Below, piece by piece: positions 14,004 through 26,100 of a DNA stretch of 64,000 nucleotides. The translations under genes were made by a program, and so were the position numbers. Origin of the DNA: Adineta ricciae (Eukaryota > Rotifera > Eurotatoria > Adinetida > Adinetidae); the NCBI GenBank assembly GCA_905250025.1, contig CAJNOJ010000071.1:248001-312000 (forward strand), given 5' to 3'. The first letter of the stretch is position 1, and each line of letters begins with the position of its first letter. A model generated the notes under the pieces. That model was not told the DNA's origin. It saw only the letters and a list, made by a program, of their open reading frames with translations, and made no database searches.

Positions 14004-14115
14004 AAAAAGAAAACGGAAAAATTCGTGAAAGATTTCTAATAGTTTTTCCTCTTCGCGATCTTTTCTTCAATATATAATTCTTCGAGTTTCTTTTTCATAA
14101 ATCAAGAAAAGCAAG

Positions 14116-14468
14116 TTACAATGGAGGTGCACAACAGAATTTACGCGAACGATACAACCATGCTGGAAAACCATCATTTTCGATCAGATCTAAATGAACC
14201 AAAAAAAGCGAATAGATACGAAAGTAAACAAGTCGAATCTTCGATTACCAGTGTCAACACTATCCGATGAAAGTTCATAAACAGCTTGAGGGTGATGTTC
14301 AAGACTTCCTTGTAACTAAACAAATAATAATACGGATGAAATTGAACGGTTGACAGAGACTGGATTTACCCATTTCTGTTTGGTCATTGATGATGGATAT
14401 GCATGAGCAATGGATAGACAAACTATGATGAATATGAGAAAACGTACGAACCAAGTTGACATGATCAT
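14116..14468 (-). CDS. Small secreted peptide precursor (neuropeptide-like), three exons
   Basis: Read on the minus strand, exons 14468-14370, 14315-14249 and 14189-14116 join through two consensus introns of 54 and 59 bases (donors GTAAAT and GTAATC, acceptors TTTGTTTAG and TTCATTTAG) into one frame of 79 residues ending in TAA. Each exon is too short to show up as an isolated ORF. The first ~23 residues form a clear signal peptide (VRFLIFIIVCLSIAHA). The remainder is short and hydrophilic and ends in WLYRSRKFCCAPPL. The basic RSRK just before the end is a plausible prohormone cleavage site and would release a tiny peptide with two adjacent cysteines. I recognise no family. Alternatives are a small secreted effector or structural peptide. 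Coding status is supported by the signal peptide, phase consistency and intron quality, not by homology. Confidence 0.6.
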
Positions 14469-15800
14469 GTTTTTCGAGATTGTAAAAGACTGTCGATTAG
14501 TATAAGAGAAAAAGTGACTGAAATATTCATTTGCTTATCAACAATCGTTAGAAATCGAGCGAGAGAGAAAGAAAAATAGAATTTCTCTCTATCTCCCTGT
14601 CTCCCTCTGCTCTCCCTTTTCTTGACATCAACCGATAAATATCGGACATCAAAGCTATCGAAAACTCTCGAGAAAATTCTACTAAAACTATTTTCTAATG
14701 CGTTGGTGGAGAATTCACATTCTCGCTTTTGTTTCGCTTATAATTATTGTATATAATACAGAAAACTAAACGTATTGTTATTTTGTCATTTGACTTTCTT
14801 GGTCTCAATAGACGAACGGATCGGACCCGAACAATCATTCGCTATTGAATCGAGAAATGCACAAAAGACATGAGTATTTCAAAGATTTGCACAGGAAAAA
14901 CGACAAGAGGAATGATCGTTACTCCAAGTCTTGTTCACATTATCGAGAGAATCAAAAAACGGATCAGGAGGCAATTCTCTCTAGTTCGAGTTTGGTACAA
15001 AAAACAACGTGTCAAAGTAACCAGTGACAAAGCAATACGAACTGCGCTGCGATTGTTTTTAACACATTGACTATAGAGATCATTTACAAGGATCGATGTA
15101 GAGATAAGTAAATATCTTTATCTAAATTTATTCCAATACACATGCAACTGTAATGATGGCGATAAAGTAAATCTTTCTCTAATGACTTTCTTTTCGTCTA
15201 CTGGATTTTGGCAGGTCAAGGTTATTCACTATATCAATTGAATTACATTGTGAAACTATGTGCAATGAGTCAAACTGAAAATAAACATAGCTGACGTTTC
15301 ACCCTTCGGTACAGTTTTCTCATCAAAACGACTTAGTTTTTCAATAAATTAGTAATTCTTGCCTATAGATATCAGCAAACTCCTAAGACAAAGGTCAGTA
15401 TGACCAAAGTAAAAAGTACACAAGCTCGAGTTCAAATGAAGTGAGCTTCGTCTACCTGTAAGAAAAATCTGGATTATATTTTACAGTCGGACTCATCTCC
15501 CACTGATAACGTATTACCAATGAGATAAATCAATATTTTCTTTCCGTAGCAATTAGATACTCAAACGTATCATATTTATTCTGTATGATATGAAGTACTT
15601 TTTTGAAGAATAAATGATCGATTTAGTTTGTGTGTCGGACAGTCATCTTTTTTTTAATTTTATTTTGTAACTAAAGCCACAAACAAACGACATCAAGAAG
15701 AAAATCAAAGACAAAAACAACATGAACCGGTCTAATAGAGTTAGAAGAAGAAAATACTGTATATAAGTATGTCGTATAGAAAGATTTCTATCAATCAATG
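14469..15800. other. Intergenic region with a possible histone-like fragment
   Basis: AT-rich interval that contains the promoter of the peptide gene (minus) and the 3' UTR of the FAR gene (minus). A 14.57-14.62 kb stretch is CT/GA-rich. The only protein-like signal is the short basic ORF at 14852-15070, listed separately. The rest, 15.07-15.80 kb, shows nothing I can name. Confidence 0.4.
14852..15070 (+). pseudogene. Possible histone H2B-like fragment (short basic ORF)
   Basis: An open frame of about 72 codons ends in TGA at 15068-15070; the first ATG is at 14870. The product is very basic and ends KVTSDKAIRTALRLFL, which resembles the C-terminal alpha helix of histone H2B (ITSREIQTAVRLLL): T-S, then I-x-T-A-x-R-L-x-L in the same order with one extra residue. 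The preceding LVHIIERIKKRIRR could correspond to the end of the long central H2B helix. The N-terminal part of the histone fold is missing in this frame and the tail after RLFL is only TH. It is either a decayed H2B-like copy, a divergent variant with an unseen first exon, or chance. Confidence 0.3.
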
Positions 15801-17481
15801 TTATGTATTTCCTGCGCTAAAGATTTTGAAGAATCGAACAAATTTGGCCACGAAAAAGTTCATTATGAAATACCAAAGATTTCTTGCTGTTGGTCGTTTC
15901 GATATGAATATTCTCCAAAGAAGAACAAGAACAATCGTATTGAATGTCCAGCGAATGTTTCGCAGATTATTCAAATGCTTATGCGCACCATTCAAAGAGT
16001 TTATATCTTCATTGAGAACATATCGTTTCGTTCCAATCAAATACGATTCAATATAGGTCGGCCAGTGCAATGCTCGGATGTCGAAATAGAATTCAGTTGA
16101 ATTATTTGTTTCACTAACTAATTGTCTTAATGAATTTAGACTATCATACGAACATTGAATTTCACCCCGATGTGTAAATGACTCGAGACCAAGAAGAATT
16201 CGATGAAGATTTTTATAGATATTAACAACATGTGCTTTGCGACCGATTAAACGTAGGCCAATGTCAGCTAAGTGAGCTGGAATCAAGTGTGAAAAGAACA
16301 CGTACGAATCATGAATTAGACTATGGCTTGTCATGGATAGATTAGGCCGGCGAAATGCGTGTTCATATGGAATACGTTTGGAATATTCAGTAAAATAATT
16401 GCTCATCTCTTGCCAATGAAATGGATTTAATCCACTTGATGTACAATGATAAATTGTCAAACGCTCTCGGTTTTCCTCATGGTATTTCTCCCACGATGCG
16501 GCAATTAGTAGATTAACAGGGATGTCGACGGGTACAATGTCAAGAATATCATTCGAATCGCTTTTCATCGAACGTAAATAACCCCGACCAGCGGCAACGA
16601 ATAACTCACTTGGTCCATCGGATTTTTCTACCCAACCAGGATAGGGTTCTCTCCATGCGGCACCTATGATCGAGACGCGAACAATCGAGATCGATGGAAG
16701 ATGCTTTTGTTCTTCGGCTAAGATCGTTTCAGCTAACCAATGTGAAAATGTGAATGCATTTGGTTTTGGTCCAATTAGTTTCGGAGTGGCTAATGCAACC
16801 ATCTCTTTATCCATCCAATCGAGTGCATCGACTAGTTTCTGTGGATCAACCAGACATGGATAAATACATTCATCGATATATGGACAATCTAAAGCAAAAT
16901 ATCGTGACGATAGTGCTGATGAATGAAAGAAATGTTCTACCGATATTGGCGTAGATCGAAGATAAGTAAACAATTGATTTTAATTGTGTGCATGTCTTCA
17001 AGAAAGTCAAAATACTCTTCAAATCCATAACATTTGTGTGTATCATATCTTTCAGATTTTGTTCTTTGAAATCGACTGAATTATTCGCGATGTAGAAACA
17101 TATATCGATAGTTTCTTGTAGTTTCCTCCATGAAACTCCTTGCGGCAGTTGTTTGTGTTCATCAAGATCACTCTCGGTCTCAGTGATTGTCGGTGATGAG
17201 ATGAGAAGATTAATATCAAATGGAATAATCTTCTCTTGAAATTTTGGATTAATACGTCTGACACGGTCGAATAGTTTTGTTGTGTAGATTTCAGCAAATG
17301 TATCCATGGGTGAAAGCTGATGTATTTGACTTTTGGTCGTCGGTCGAATCGGACAATATATGTTCTCCAGATTTGGACATGAACGCAGCAGTTTCTCGAG
17401 CAAAACTTTGCCTGGAAATGTGGTCGAGCCAAAAACTAAGACAGTTTTTCCATCGTAAAACTCGCTTATACTTGCCGACAT
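15801..17481 (-). CDS. Fatty acyl-CoA reductase family protein, probable pseudoenzyme
   Basis: Two exons (17481-16941, 16888-15801) give 542 residues, close to the ~515 of animal FARs. The N-terminal NAD-binding domain is followed by VDPQKLVDALDWMD...TPKLIG.KPN, WREPYPGW, GRGYLRSM and DIVPVDIPVNLLIAA, then the FAR C-terminal domain and a final hydrophobic helix, as in peroxisome/ER-anchored FARs that reduce fatty acyl-CoA to alcohol. Key residues are altered. The Rossmann glycine motif reads GSTTFPG at residues 18-24 (normally GATGFLG), and the YxxxK catalytic pair before LAE reads FTFSH (residues 226-230), replacing both Tyr and Lys. The protein is otherwise full length and well conserved, so it looks retained rather than decayed. 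An acceptor-like cttcag precedes the 5' UTR at 17509-17514. Confidence 0.85.
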
Positions 17482-17514
17482 GTTGAACTGTGATGGATAC
17501 AATGAAATCTGAAG

Positions 17515-18505
17515 AAAAACAAAGTAAAATGGCGGCCGAACAAGATTTGACGAGAAATCAACGATGATGAGAATACTAGATGCCACAAATTCTTTGCGAT
17601 TCCAGAACTTCTATCTTTGCATCTTCGGGTATTTTCTGCTTCGATTTCCTATCGCCACCCCCACAACTGTTTCTACGCTCGTCATGTTTTCCTGTTCTAT
17701 GACAAGCCTTCGCGTGTGAAAGACAGTATTGTATTTATTTTCTCCACCATTACTCTCTCATTTGTTCCTTCTCAATTCTAAACTCAGTCTGATTCGCAAA
17801 TACGTGAAGTTGATGTAACCATACGCGTCATAGAAGAAACGAGAAAAAGAAAAGGACGTACGTAAAACAATCCGCTTTCTCGACTGATGGTTCCGCTGTG
17901 TATTTACTTTGAAAATATTCTTCTCCGAGCATAAGTAAAGAGAAGATAAGGTAATTTTAGCAGTCGAACAAGCAACGATAAAAAGTTCGACAGTGAATTT
18001 CAGATGTACTGATATGTCACATTTATCTTTTATAACACGCGCAGATGATAATTAGGGATAAGTATGTTATCTATTCAATTTGTTTACGTTAGTTTGTATA
18101 CACAACGTCATGCGATGATCTTTGCTTAGCATTTCAACGAATGCGTCTTTCCTGTCAACACGTTTTGTCTTCCATGAGGTTAACATATGAAATCAATTTT
18201 CTTTTATACTTTTCGAAAGAGATGTAAAAGCATTTCTGCCAGAGTTGAGCAAGTCAGGCATTTTGACAAATCAAGTCAAAATTAGTAACGTGAAGTCTAG
18301 TTGGCTTTGATCATAAACCAATATAAGTTACTTTTCTAGCATTATAATGGTACAGATGTTCAAAATACTCATTAAAGCCACTTCTTTTATGGTTTTCACA
18401 GTATTTGAATTTGTGATCTAGTTTTAAATCAAATCAAGTCCAGTAAAAAATAATTTGACTTTCCCATGTCTGGTTTCTATATATTTGTGATATAAAATCA
18501 AAAAT
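17515..18505. other. Intergenic interval upstream of the FAR gene
   Basis: No protein-like frame. It holds the FAR promoter region and the 3' UTR of the RNA ligase gene, both on the minus strand. Nothing else is recognised. Confidence 0.4.
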
Positions 18506-20334
18506 TTAGTTTTCTACTTCGTCATCTCCTTCTGGATCTGCATCAATATCTTCACCGCATTCTAAATCACTTGGTTGTTTTGTTTTTGATTTGCGTTCAC
18601 CTTTACCTTTTCTTTCATCAAGTTTCAATTCATTCAGTTCCTTCCAAACATCTTCTTCGCGAATTCCACTCATCATTTTGCTCATAAAATTATCATCATT
18701 ATTCGTTTCTCGGAGAAATTTCGACCAAACAATTGGATAGAGATCAGCAATATCTTCTCGTGTTATCGTTCTTTTCTTCTCACCTTCAGCTACCCAGTTT
18801 ATGAATTGTCCCGCTAGCAATGTCCATTGAGTAAGGATTTCATCGGAGAAACCCAACCATTTTTGTATCGCTTTCAAGCGACCAGTTACCCTGCGAGTAG
18901 TTTCAGCCACATCCATTTTTCGTTCTTTCTCCCAGTGTTGTAACATCGGACGAACCTTTTCTCGGATAGCACGAAGGATCACGTACCAAATCGTTTTCTT
19001 TTTTAATAAACCAATCACCTGATCGTCTTTATTCAGGAAGTAAAGGACACTACCTGAAGAAGAAAAAGAGTAATGACGAAATGGAAATCATTTGAAAGAC
19101 AGACCTTCGCATTCTTGTCGATATTTGATGGATGTGAGGTATTCATTAAGAAGATGAGATTGATTTTCAATTATATCATACTCAGTTGTTGATAAATGCA
19201 AACAGCGAGCAATTTCAATTGCATAATCGGGTGGTAATGCACATAGGTTGGTGACAACAGCATCAAAGTCTTGTGGAACTTGTGAAAAAGTAATGAATTT
19301 CAATTCGGAACTATTATCCATATCTTTTAAATACGTTAAGTCAACCACATGTTGATGAGCATAGTTCAGAATCTCAAAAACAGCTGTATAACGTGTTAAT
19401 GATAGGAAATTCAATAATTTCGATCCTTTATCCGGCATTCGGGCCAAAGTATCAAGAATAGTATGACAAAATGAACTTGCATAGTTATATGTTGTGTCAT
19501 TTCCATACATCGCAATATCGGAATGACTACGGAAACATAAATGAACATTCTTCGAGCCAGCGATTAACATAAGACGGTTGTCAGGTGGAAGTGCGATGCA
19601 CGACAGATGACATGCTTCACCTACGAATATCAGTAGAAGAAAATCATGGAAGTTTTGTCTATTTTACCATTGACCTTTTTTGTGCAAATAATTTGTGACG
19701 CTGTACGAGGGTTTTCAAGAAAATATCGAAGCCACGCTTGATTATCGTCTTCCCGATCGTCATCATCACTAAACAAAAAGAAGATTCTTCGTTTGTTCAT
19801 ATTGAAAAATACGTCAGATATACCCAAGACCACCGCTGAATTTTCGTAATGCAAACACAACGAAATCTAATCGTGGTTGTGCTTCATCTTTCAATCGGCA
19901 TTCCATTAGAGTGCATCCTCGTGGCAAACGTTGTCTCAATTGTGCGTCTCGATCGTATAATTTATCATCCGGACCTCGGCAAGATATTCGAGCGTCAATC
20001 AGTTCGCCCTCGACAATCTTTGGTCCTGAAAATTTCATGTGAACAACTTTGTAGAAATATGTCGGTGTTGTTTACCTAATATCGACGACGGAATCGTTTT
20101 CGATGGTGCTTTGATAGTTTTTCCTCGTGCTCGCAACCATTGCATATAATTATTGACTGCTGGTGTCGTTCGTGCGAGTTCCCGATGAGAGTTTGCCACA
20201 CGTTCATTCAATAATTCTAACCAATGTTCAGTTGGACTACTTCGTTTACTTTGAATATTCGCTTTCAAATAATCTGCGATAGTATCCCAAGCGAGAACAT
20301 CGAAACTCAATGGATTATCTCTGCTCTGTGCCAT
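18506..20334 (-). CDS. T4 Rnl1-like ATP-dependent RNA ligase
   Basis: Five exons (20334-20076, 20025-19824, 19768-19668, 19620-19105, 19053-18506) splice in frame to 541 residues. The nucleotidyltransferase signatures of RNA ligases appear in order: motif I KVNGEA with the candidate AMP-accepting Lys at residue 185, LMLIAGSKNVH around 204-214, motif III TAVFEIL...HVVDLTYL around 266-282, motif IV EGSV at about 359, and motif V GLLKKKTIWYVI at about 373-384. The last aligns with the FKIKSDWYV type of motif V in phage T4 Rnl1. Such enzymes join 5'-phosphate and 3'-hydroxyl RNA ends via an AMP-lysine intermediate. Upstream is an extra ~150-residue N-terminal domain with a PRKFSGG-like patch, and the C-terminal ~150 residues end in an acidic, disordered tail. 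Motif I has Asn in place of the usual Asp/Glu. The family call comes from motifs; substrate is unknown. Confidence 0.7.
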
Positions 20335-22037
20335 AATCAAATACAAACCAATGATAGAGTACGCTAGATTTTTATCGCAAGGTTATTACATCATCACGTG
20401 AAATATCTGAAAGGATGTGTATTAACATGATGCAATGGGAATCAATAACAAGCTTTCATCATTTTGATTCATGGTTGATTAATTAAACAAGATAGAGAAG
20501 AAGAAAAGCATTTCAAAAACACTTTGGATGTTTTGAATGAACTGTCGAGTGACGTCTCACTTTCATATCTAACAATGACGAGAAATAAATAATATTATCC
20601 TTGGTTAGGATCAGCTTCTAAATATACGAATACATATCTAACTAGGTAGTTTTGACTTTGTGTACAGAATGAAAGAGATAAGTTATTATTAAATGAGAAA
20701 GAATCTTTATAATTCAATAAATAATTTTTCCATGCTACGGAGTACTTCGTTATCTACTCAAACATGAGTCAATTATCTTAGAGAACTACTGCAAAATCCG
20801 TTCCGATTAGTACTAATTGTGTCATACTGAGATCGAGATTACACAAAAAAGAAAACTTGACGAAAGATATTTTTACAATTTCTCTGTTTATTTATTTATT
20901 TATTTATCATCGATATCTAATTGGACGTTATTTTACCAATCGTCGAACAATAAAGAAATGTTTGAATGAATATTTTTGAAATTCGATTTACTTTATACAG
21001 TCGTTTTAAATAATATCTGTCCTAGGATATTCGCGATGAGCACGAAACTCGTATTAATAGTGAATATGGGATCGTATAAAATCAATGGAACGAATTCTTG
21101 ATTTTGAATAGGAAAAAATTGGATGGTATTCATTTTAAACAGTCACTAGCTTTTATTATACATTCAATATCACAGCAAGAGAGATCGAACGCGATCTTTG
21201 TTCAGTAGGCAAATGCATGGCAACACTTCATTTCATATTCCTTTTATGTATCGTCACGCAACTATAAGATGGTCCTTTTCTTCGTCTAGGAATACCATAT
21301 AAAAATCTAGGTTTATGTGGATTTATTACTGCGTGTAGTCATTTGCTTTATCTAAATATATCGTCTACAAAATAATTGTGACGAGTGCTGAGCTCGAGAC
21401 CCTCGAATTGAACGTGAGTCCGCTTGATACATTTCTGGGTACATCCTTCTTGTTTATTCGGAAACAAGATTAGCTTTATGATCATTCAAACTAAGAAAAT
21501 ATGGCGTTAATCGAGTTATGATCTCTAGGTTTCTTTCGTGAGCCCCTGAGCGATAATTCCAGTCTGGAAAAATGACTCGGAAAGAACTGGAAATCTTGAA
21601 AGAAATCAGTATTCTAGACAGGAATTGATTAGTCCGAATACTTGTCGACTGAGCGCGCTACGAAGCTAATCGTTTTCTCGTCCGATGCAGTGACCATGAT
21701 GTTAATTTTATCTTTTTTCTAAATCTATAATTGATGATGAAGATCGATTATCTTGTCTGATAACGCCGTGAACAAATTACTATACATTAGAAAAAATCAG
21801 CCAATCAATTTGCACACATCATAAAAGACCGAAGTAACAATTGGCCGAAGCCGAAGCAAATCGCATTACAGAAGATGATGTATGAATGCAATTCAAGTTC
21901 ACCTGACCTTATTTCGATGAAATAGTACAAAAAAGTACAGCTTTTCGTTTACGAAGTTAGATCTGATAAGAGAAGAAATCTGTCTGCTGGTTTTCCAAAA
22001 CCGCAACAATAGTATTCTATACTACGAGTCGTGATTT
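20335..22037. other. Intergenic region between RNA ligase and fluoride channel genes
   Basis: These two genes diverge, so the interval should contain both promoters. It is AT-rich with a (ttta)n microsatellite at about 20887-20906 and no frame that reads like protein. No RNA gene was recognised. Confidence 0.4.
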
Positions 22038-23072
22038 ATGATGAATAACGAAGCAGCAATACCCGAGACTTTAGAATATGTCACGGAAAATGAAACTGAA
22101 CCAGTCGTTGTTCAACAACATCGCTTGAGTTCAATCATGCCAATTGTAGTCTTTTCATATATCGGCGTTTTGATTCGTCTTGGTCTCGCATTCCTTGGAA
22201 ACAATCAAGTACCTATGAATGCGGCTTTTTGGCCGAATTTCGTCGGATGTTTTATCATGGGTTTTGTAGTCGAACAGAAAATACACATTCAAAACCAGTA
22301 TGTCATCCAGTGAGGATGTTTGACCGTCTAATCATTCCCATTTAGTTTCTCACAGCTCTATATCGGTTTAACTACTGGTTTATGTGGATCAATTACGACA
22401 TTTTCTGGTCTAATGTACAATTCGTGCGTAGCATTATTTGGTCCATCGAATGATCTTACTTATCCTATATCGAACTTTTTAACCGTGTTAATTGCTGCTC
22501 TTTCAGCATCATTCGTCGGATTTACTGTCGGACGTCATATAAGTGCATTTCTCCTTCCACCCTCACCGGAATTAACAAAACGAGTTCGATATTTCAATAG
22601 TCACGTACGAATCTGGCTTTTTCCAATTCTTACATTGTTAAGCATTCCACTATTAATTCTTCTCGCTGTTCTCTTACCTGTTAGTAAATATACTTATTTT
22701 ATTTATTCGGTCATATTCGCACCATTCGGTTCACTGACTCGCTATGCATTATCAGTTCTATTTAATTTCAACCCGAATTTTCCTCTTGGCACATTAATTG
22801 CTAATATTCTCGGTTCATATATTTACTTCGGCATGGTTGCAATTAATCAATATGTTTATTCGTTATCTCCTCTCTCGAAACACGTTGTCACCAGTGTAAT
22901 TCAAGGTTATAGCGGATGTCTAACAACGATTTCGACTTTTATACTTGAACTAGACACAATAAAGAAACGGAAATATGTTTATCTTTATTTTACAATGAGT
23001 GTGTTGCTTGTTCAACTAGTTTTTGTAATTCTAGGTGATCTTTTTTCGTTTATTTGTTCACCAGTGTCCTAA
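22038..23072 (+). CDS. FEX: Two-domain fluoride export channel (FEX/CrcB family)
   Basis: Two exons (22038-22297, 22346-23072) encode 328 residues with about nine membrane helices. Both halves show the CrcB/Fluc signature. The first has GVLIRLGL, FWPNFVGCFIMGF and GLTTGLCGSITTFSG; the second has FGSLTRYALS, FPLGTLIANILGS and GYSGCLTTISTFILEL. The Asn in the second helix and the G-x-T-T-F/I-S turn with following Phe are the residues lining the fluoride path. A linker helix joins the halves, giving the fused antiparallel arrangement of eukaryotic FEX, a plasma-membrane channel that lets toxic fluoride leave the cell. FEX is general in fungi and plants but patchy in animals, so transfer is possible. 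A polyadenylation signal AATAAA lies at 23130-23135. Confidence 0.9.
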
Positions 23073-23129
23073 TTCACATGTAGTATCATCCTTATATCGA
23101 ACGGCAGGTCAAATTACTTTAGAGCTTTC

Positions 23130-23135
23130 AATAAA
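23130..23135 (+). terminator. Polyadenylation signal of the fluoride channel gene
   Basis: AATAAA about 58 bases after the stop codon. Confidence 0.5.
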
Positions 23136-26100
23136 ACATCCAATATTCTCTCGGTGATGGATTTAACTGTCTATTGTACTTTTGCTCTACAGGATGCTAA
23201 CATCTAGAAAGTAATCTCCCGCATAAAACCGAAAAAGAAATCGTCATATGAGACTTTCTGTTGACGTCATTTCAACTTGGAAATGATATTAGATAAAGTA
23301 CCATTGTCAATCGTGAAATTTATTAGAATAATCTCCTTTATTAAAGTCTATTTTTGGCAGTAAATTCAATCAATCTAATGAGATAGTTACTCTCTAGACT
23401 CGGATTACTAGAATAGCACAATAACCGATGGATAAAATAGTCTTAATAAATAAAAATATTCTTGATAATCTCAATAAATATTGATAAGAATAATCAAAAG
23501 GTCGCATCAGAATGTTCTTTTAGACATGATAGAGCAAAGAACAGGTGGATAAATCATTAAATACGATTAAAAAAAGAAGTTCTCTTTTTCACAACTAGTA
23601 CAAGCGTCACTGCTGCTAGTTTATCGAGACCAGCGACAGAAACTGATTTGTTTTTCTATATTTATCTGGTCAAGACTATTTTGATCACAAAAGAAAAGTT
23701 TTATTTTCACTGGTTATTGTTTTCCTACGCTATATATAGCCAACATTGCATTTTCATAATGATTTGATAAAAAATATTGCCCTATCTGCTATAAATATAC
23801 ACCAAATGTATCTATGAATCTGATGCCAATTTCTATTCTTGACATTTGGCACTGATTTTTTTACTGCCTTGTTTCTCATATCGATATTAATACTAAGAAT
23901 AGACACCGACTGAAAGAGAAAACAAGTTTAATAAAACAACCTAGACATCCTTAAGAAAACTTTCTTTGTTAGGACATTCTCATGAATAGAATCAAAGACA
24001 ATGGCGATCTGATAGAAAGTACTCGAAGTTTTCCTGGACAAAAGAACCTAATGACATTGTCTATTACTTTGTATTTGCTTCATACATCGCAACATATGTA
24101 CTGATGTTAATGATTCGTTTTTTTTTGTTGTCAAGTCATATGCATCAACGACTTATATCGTTTCATTGCCTTTATTTGACATATATATTCACATTTGATT
24201 GACAAAACAAAAATCGTTGTAGCCCGTGCAATAGCCACGTACAAAGAATTATTATTTTCTTTCACTTTCTCAATCAACTGTCAAATCAATGTGTCGTGCT
24301 AACGATAGTAACAATAATAATCTGGCAATGGTGCATTTTTTTCTCTTTGCCTGACAAAAAAAAGCAACACAAAAGAAACGACCTGGTGATTCTAGTTTGA
24401 TTGATAGAGTTGTTTATTATTTACATTTCGGAGAACGACTGAATGCAAATGACAATGAGAAAGCAAGGGCAAAACAAGGATATTTCGCAAATTATTGTAA
24501 CAACAGTGTCTTTCGCGCTGGTCCCTTGATGATCTATAGAGTGTGCTACTTTGTTGTTGTTCGAGAAGGAAAGAAAAATAAGAAGCTCTAACGGAACTAT
24601 CGATATGTTGATCCGAACAAAAAAACATATGATTCGTTATGCACGACATCAGTAACAACAACAACATACTTCATCGACTTATTAGAGAAGAGAGAAGAAA
24701 ACTCTAGTAGATGCCTCGAGGATGAAATGCACGATTGCATAGATCCACATAGGATATTAGTAGTGTCTTTATTGACAAACATGCATACATAGAAATGTGC
24801 GTACTGTTTGTTATGTCTGTGCAAAACATTAGAGGTTTATAGGTTACTTTTGAGTTTTTATGTGCCCATGCATACATTTTATCTTTAATACTATTTGAGG
24901 GTATCAGCAAACAGATTGAATTTCGTTACCATAACGGCAAAATATTGACACTTAGACATAATCAATCAAATGCGTGGCTGTTATGTTCGTGACGAGGGTC
25001 GCAAACGATTGTTAACGTACAAAGTGCAGCTAGACGACTATATATATATATTTGAAGAAAATTTTTTTTTCGTCCACTTTGATATTCATAACATCTGATC
25101 TTCAATTCAATATTTTATGCATTAACAACACATTCGGTACGTAAAACGATTAGTTCTTTCTTTTATGTGAAGGCTCTAATTGAGATGAGGATATTTATTG
25201 AATTGCTCATTGATGACATTTGATGCGATGTTATTACGATCATGGTTGTTGTTGTTATTGTGGTCCGTTAGTGTTGAAAAACACAAGTACAATTATAGAC
25301 GATGTATACTGTGCTAGCTTGATTTCTCTTCTCAATCTCAATTTCTTTTTTTTCTCGAGACGCTTTTCGTTGCTTGCTTTTACCTCACAAAAAATATATC
25401 TCGCGAGTGATAAGAATAACTAACAAACACGTGTAATGTAGACGTTATACTACGCGCACTATAATTTGTTGGAAATAGGGAGAAAAAAAAGACGAAGATG
25501 ATGCTGCTGAGGCGAAAGAATACGAAAAGTTGACGAACAGCTGTCGACGCCCTTTCGTCGCCATAAACAAGTTCTTCTCTAGTTTTACCCCAGTAGAAAT
25601 TCATTAAAAAGATTTCTAGACTATCCATAGAAAATAAAAACACCGTGATTACTGATAAAAATGGAAAGCAACTCATTCTCCCCTTCTCTACCCTCTCTCT
25701 TATTTCTCACCCCACCTTGAAGTATTAAAAATACTAATGAAACGGTATAAATCTATATACATACATTAATGTGTGCTTGATTACTCAGCAGGCATCTTTA
25801 TTTATTTGATTAAATCAATTCGACGTCTCGAATAGAAATAATACGGAAAACAAACTTAATTAGAAGATTTTGTTTGCTAGCAATTTTGTCAGTTAAGACT
25901 GGATTCTCTGTTTTACTAGACAGAAAAATATTTGCTAGTATATGAGGATTGATTTGCCAGTCTGCCGTTTCGTACGTGTTTATAATCAAAACATCCTATT
26001 CGTTGTTTTCGATGTGGTTTCATTGCAATGCTTACGATTTCAGTTGATATTCTTGACTTTACCGAAAAAAGAAAAAGCAGAAGGCAAAAAAGTGCTGACA

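Noticed and set aside
15769..16100. Plus-strand ORFs of 95-100 codons overlapping the 3' end of the FAR gene
   Set aside because: Antisense shadows of the conserved FAR C-terminal exon.
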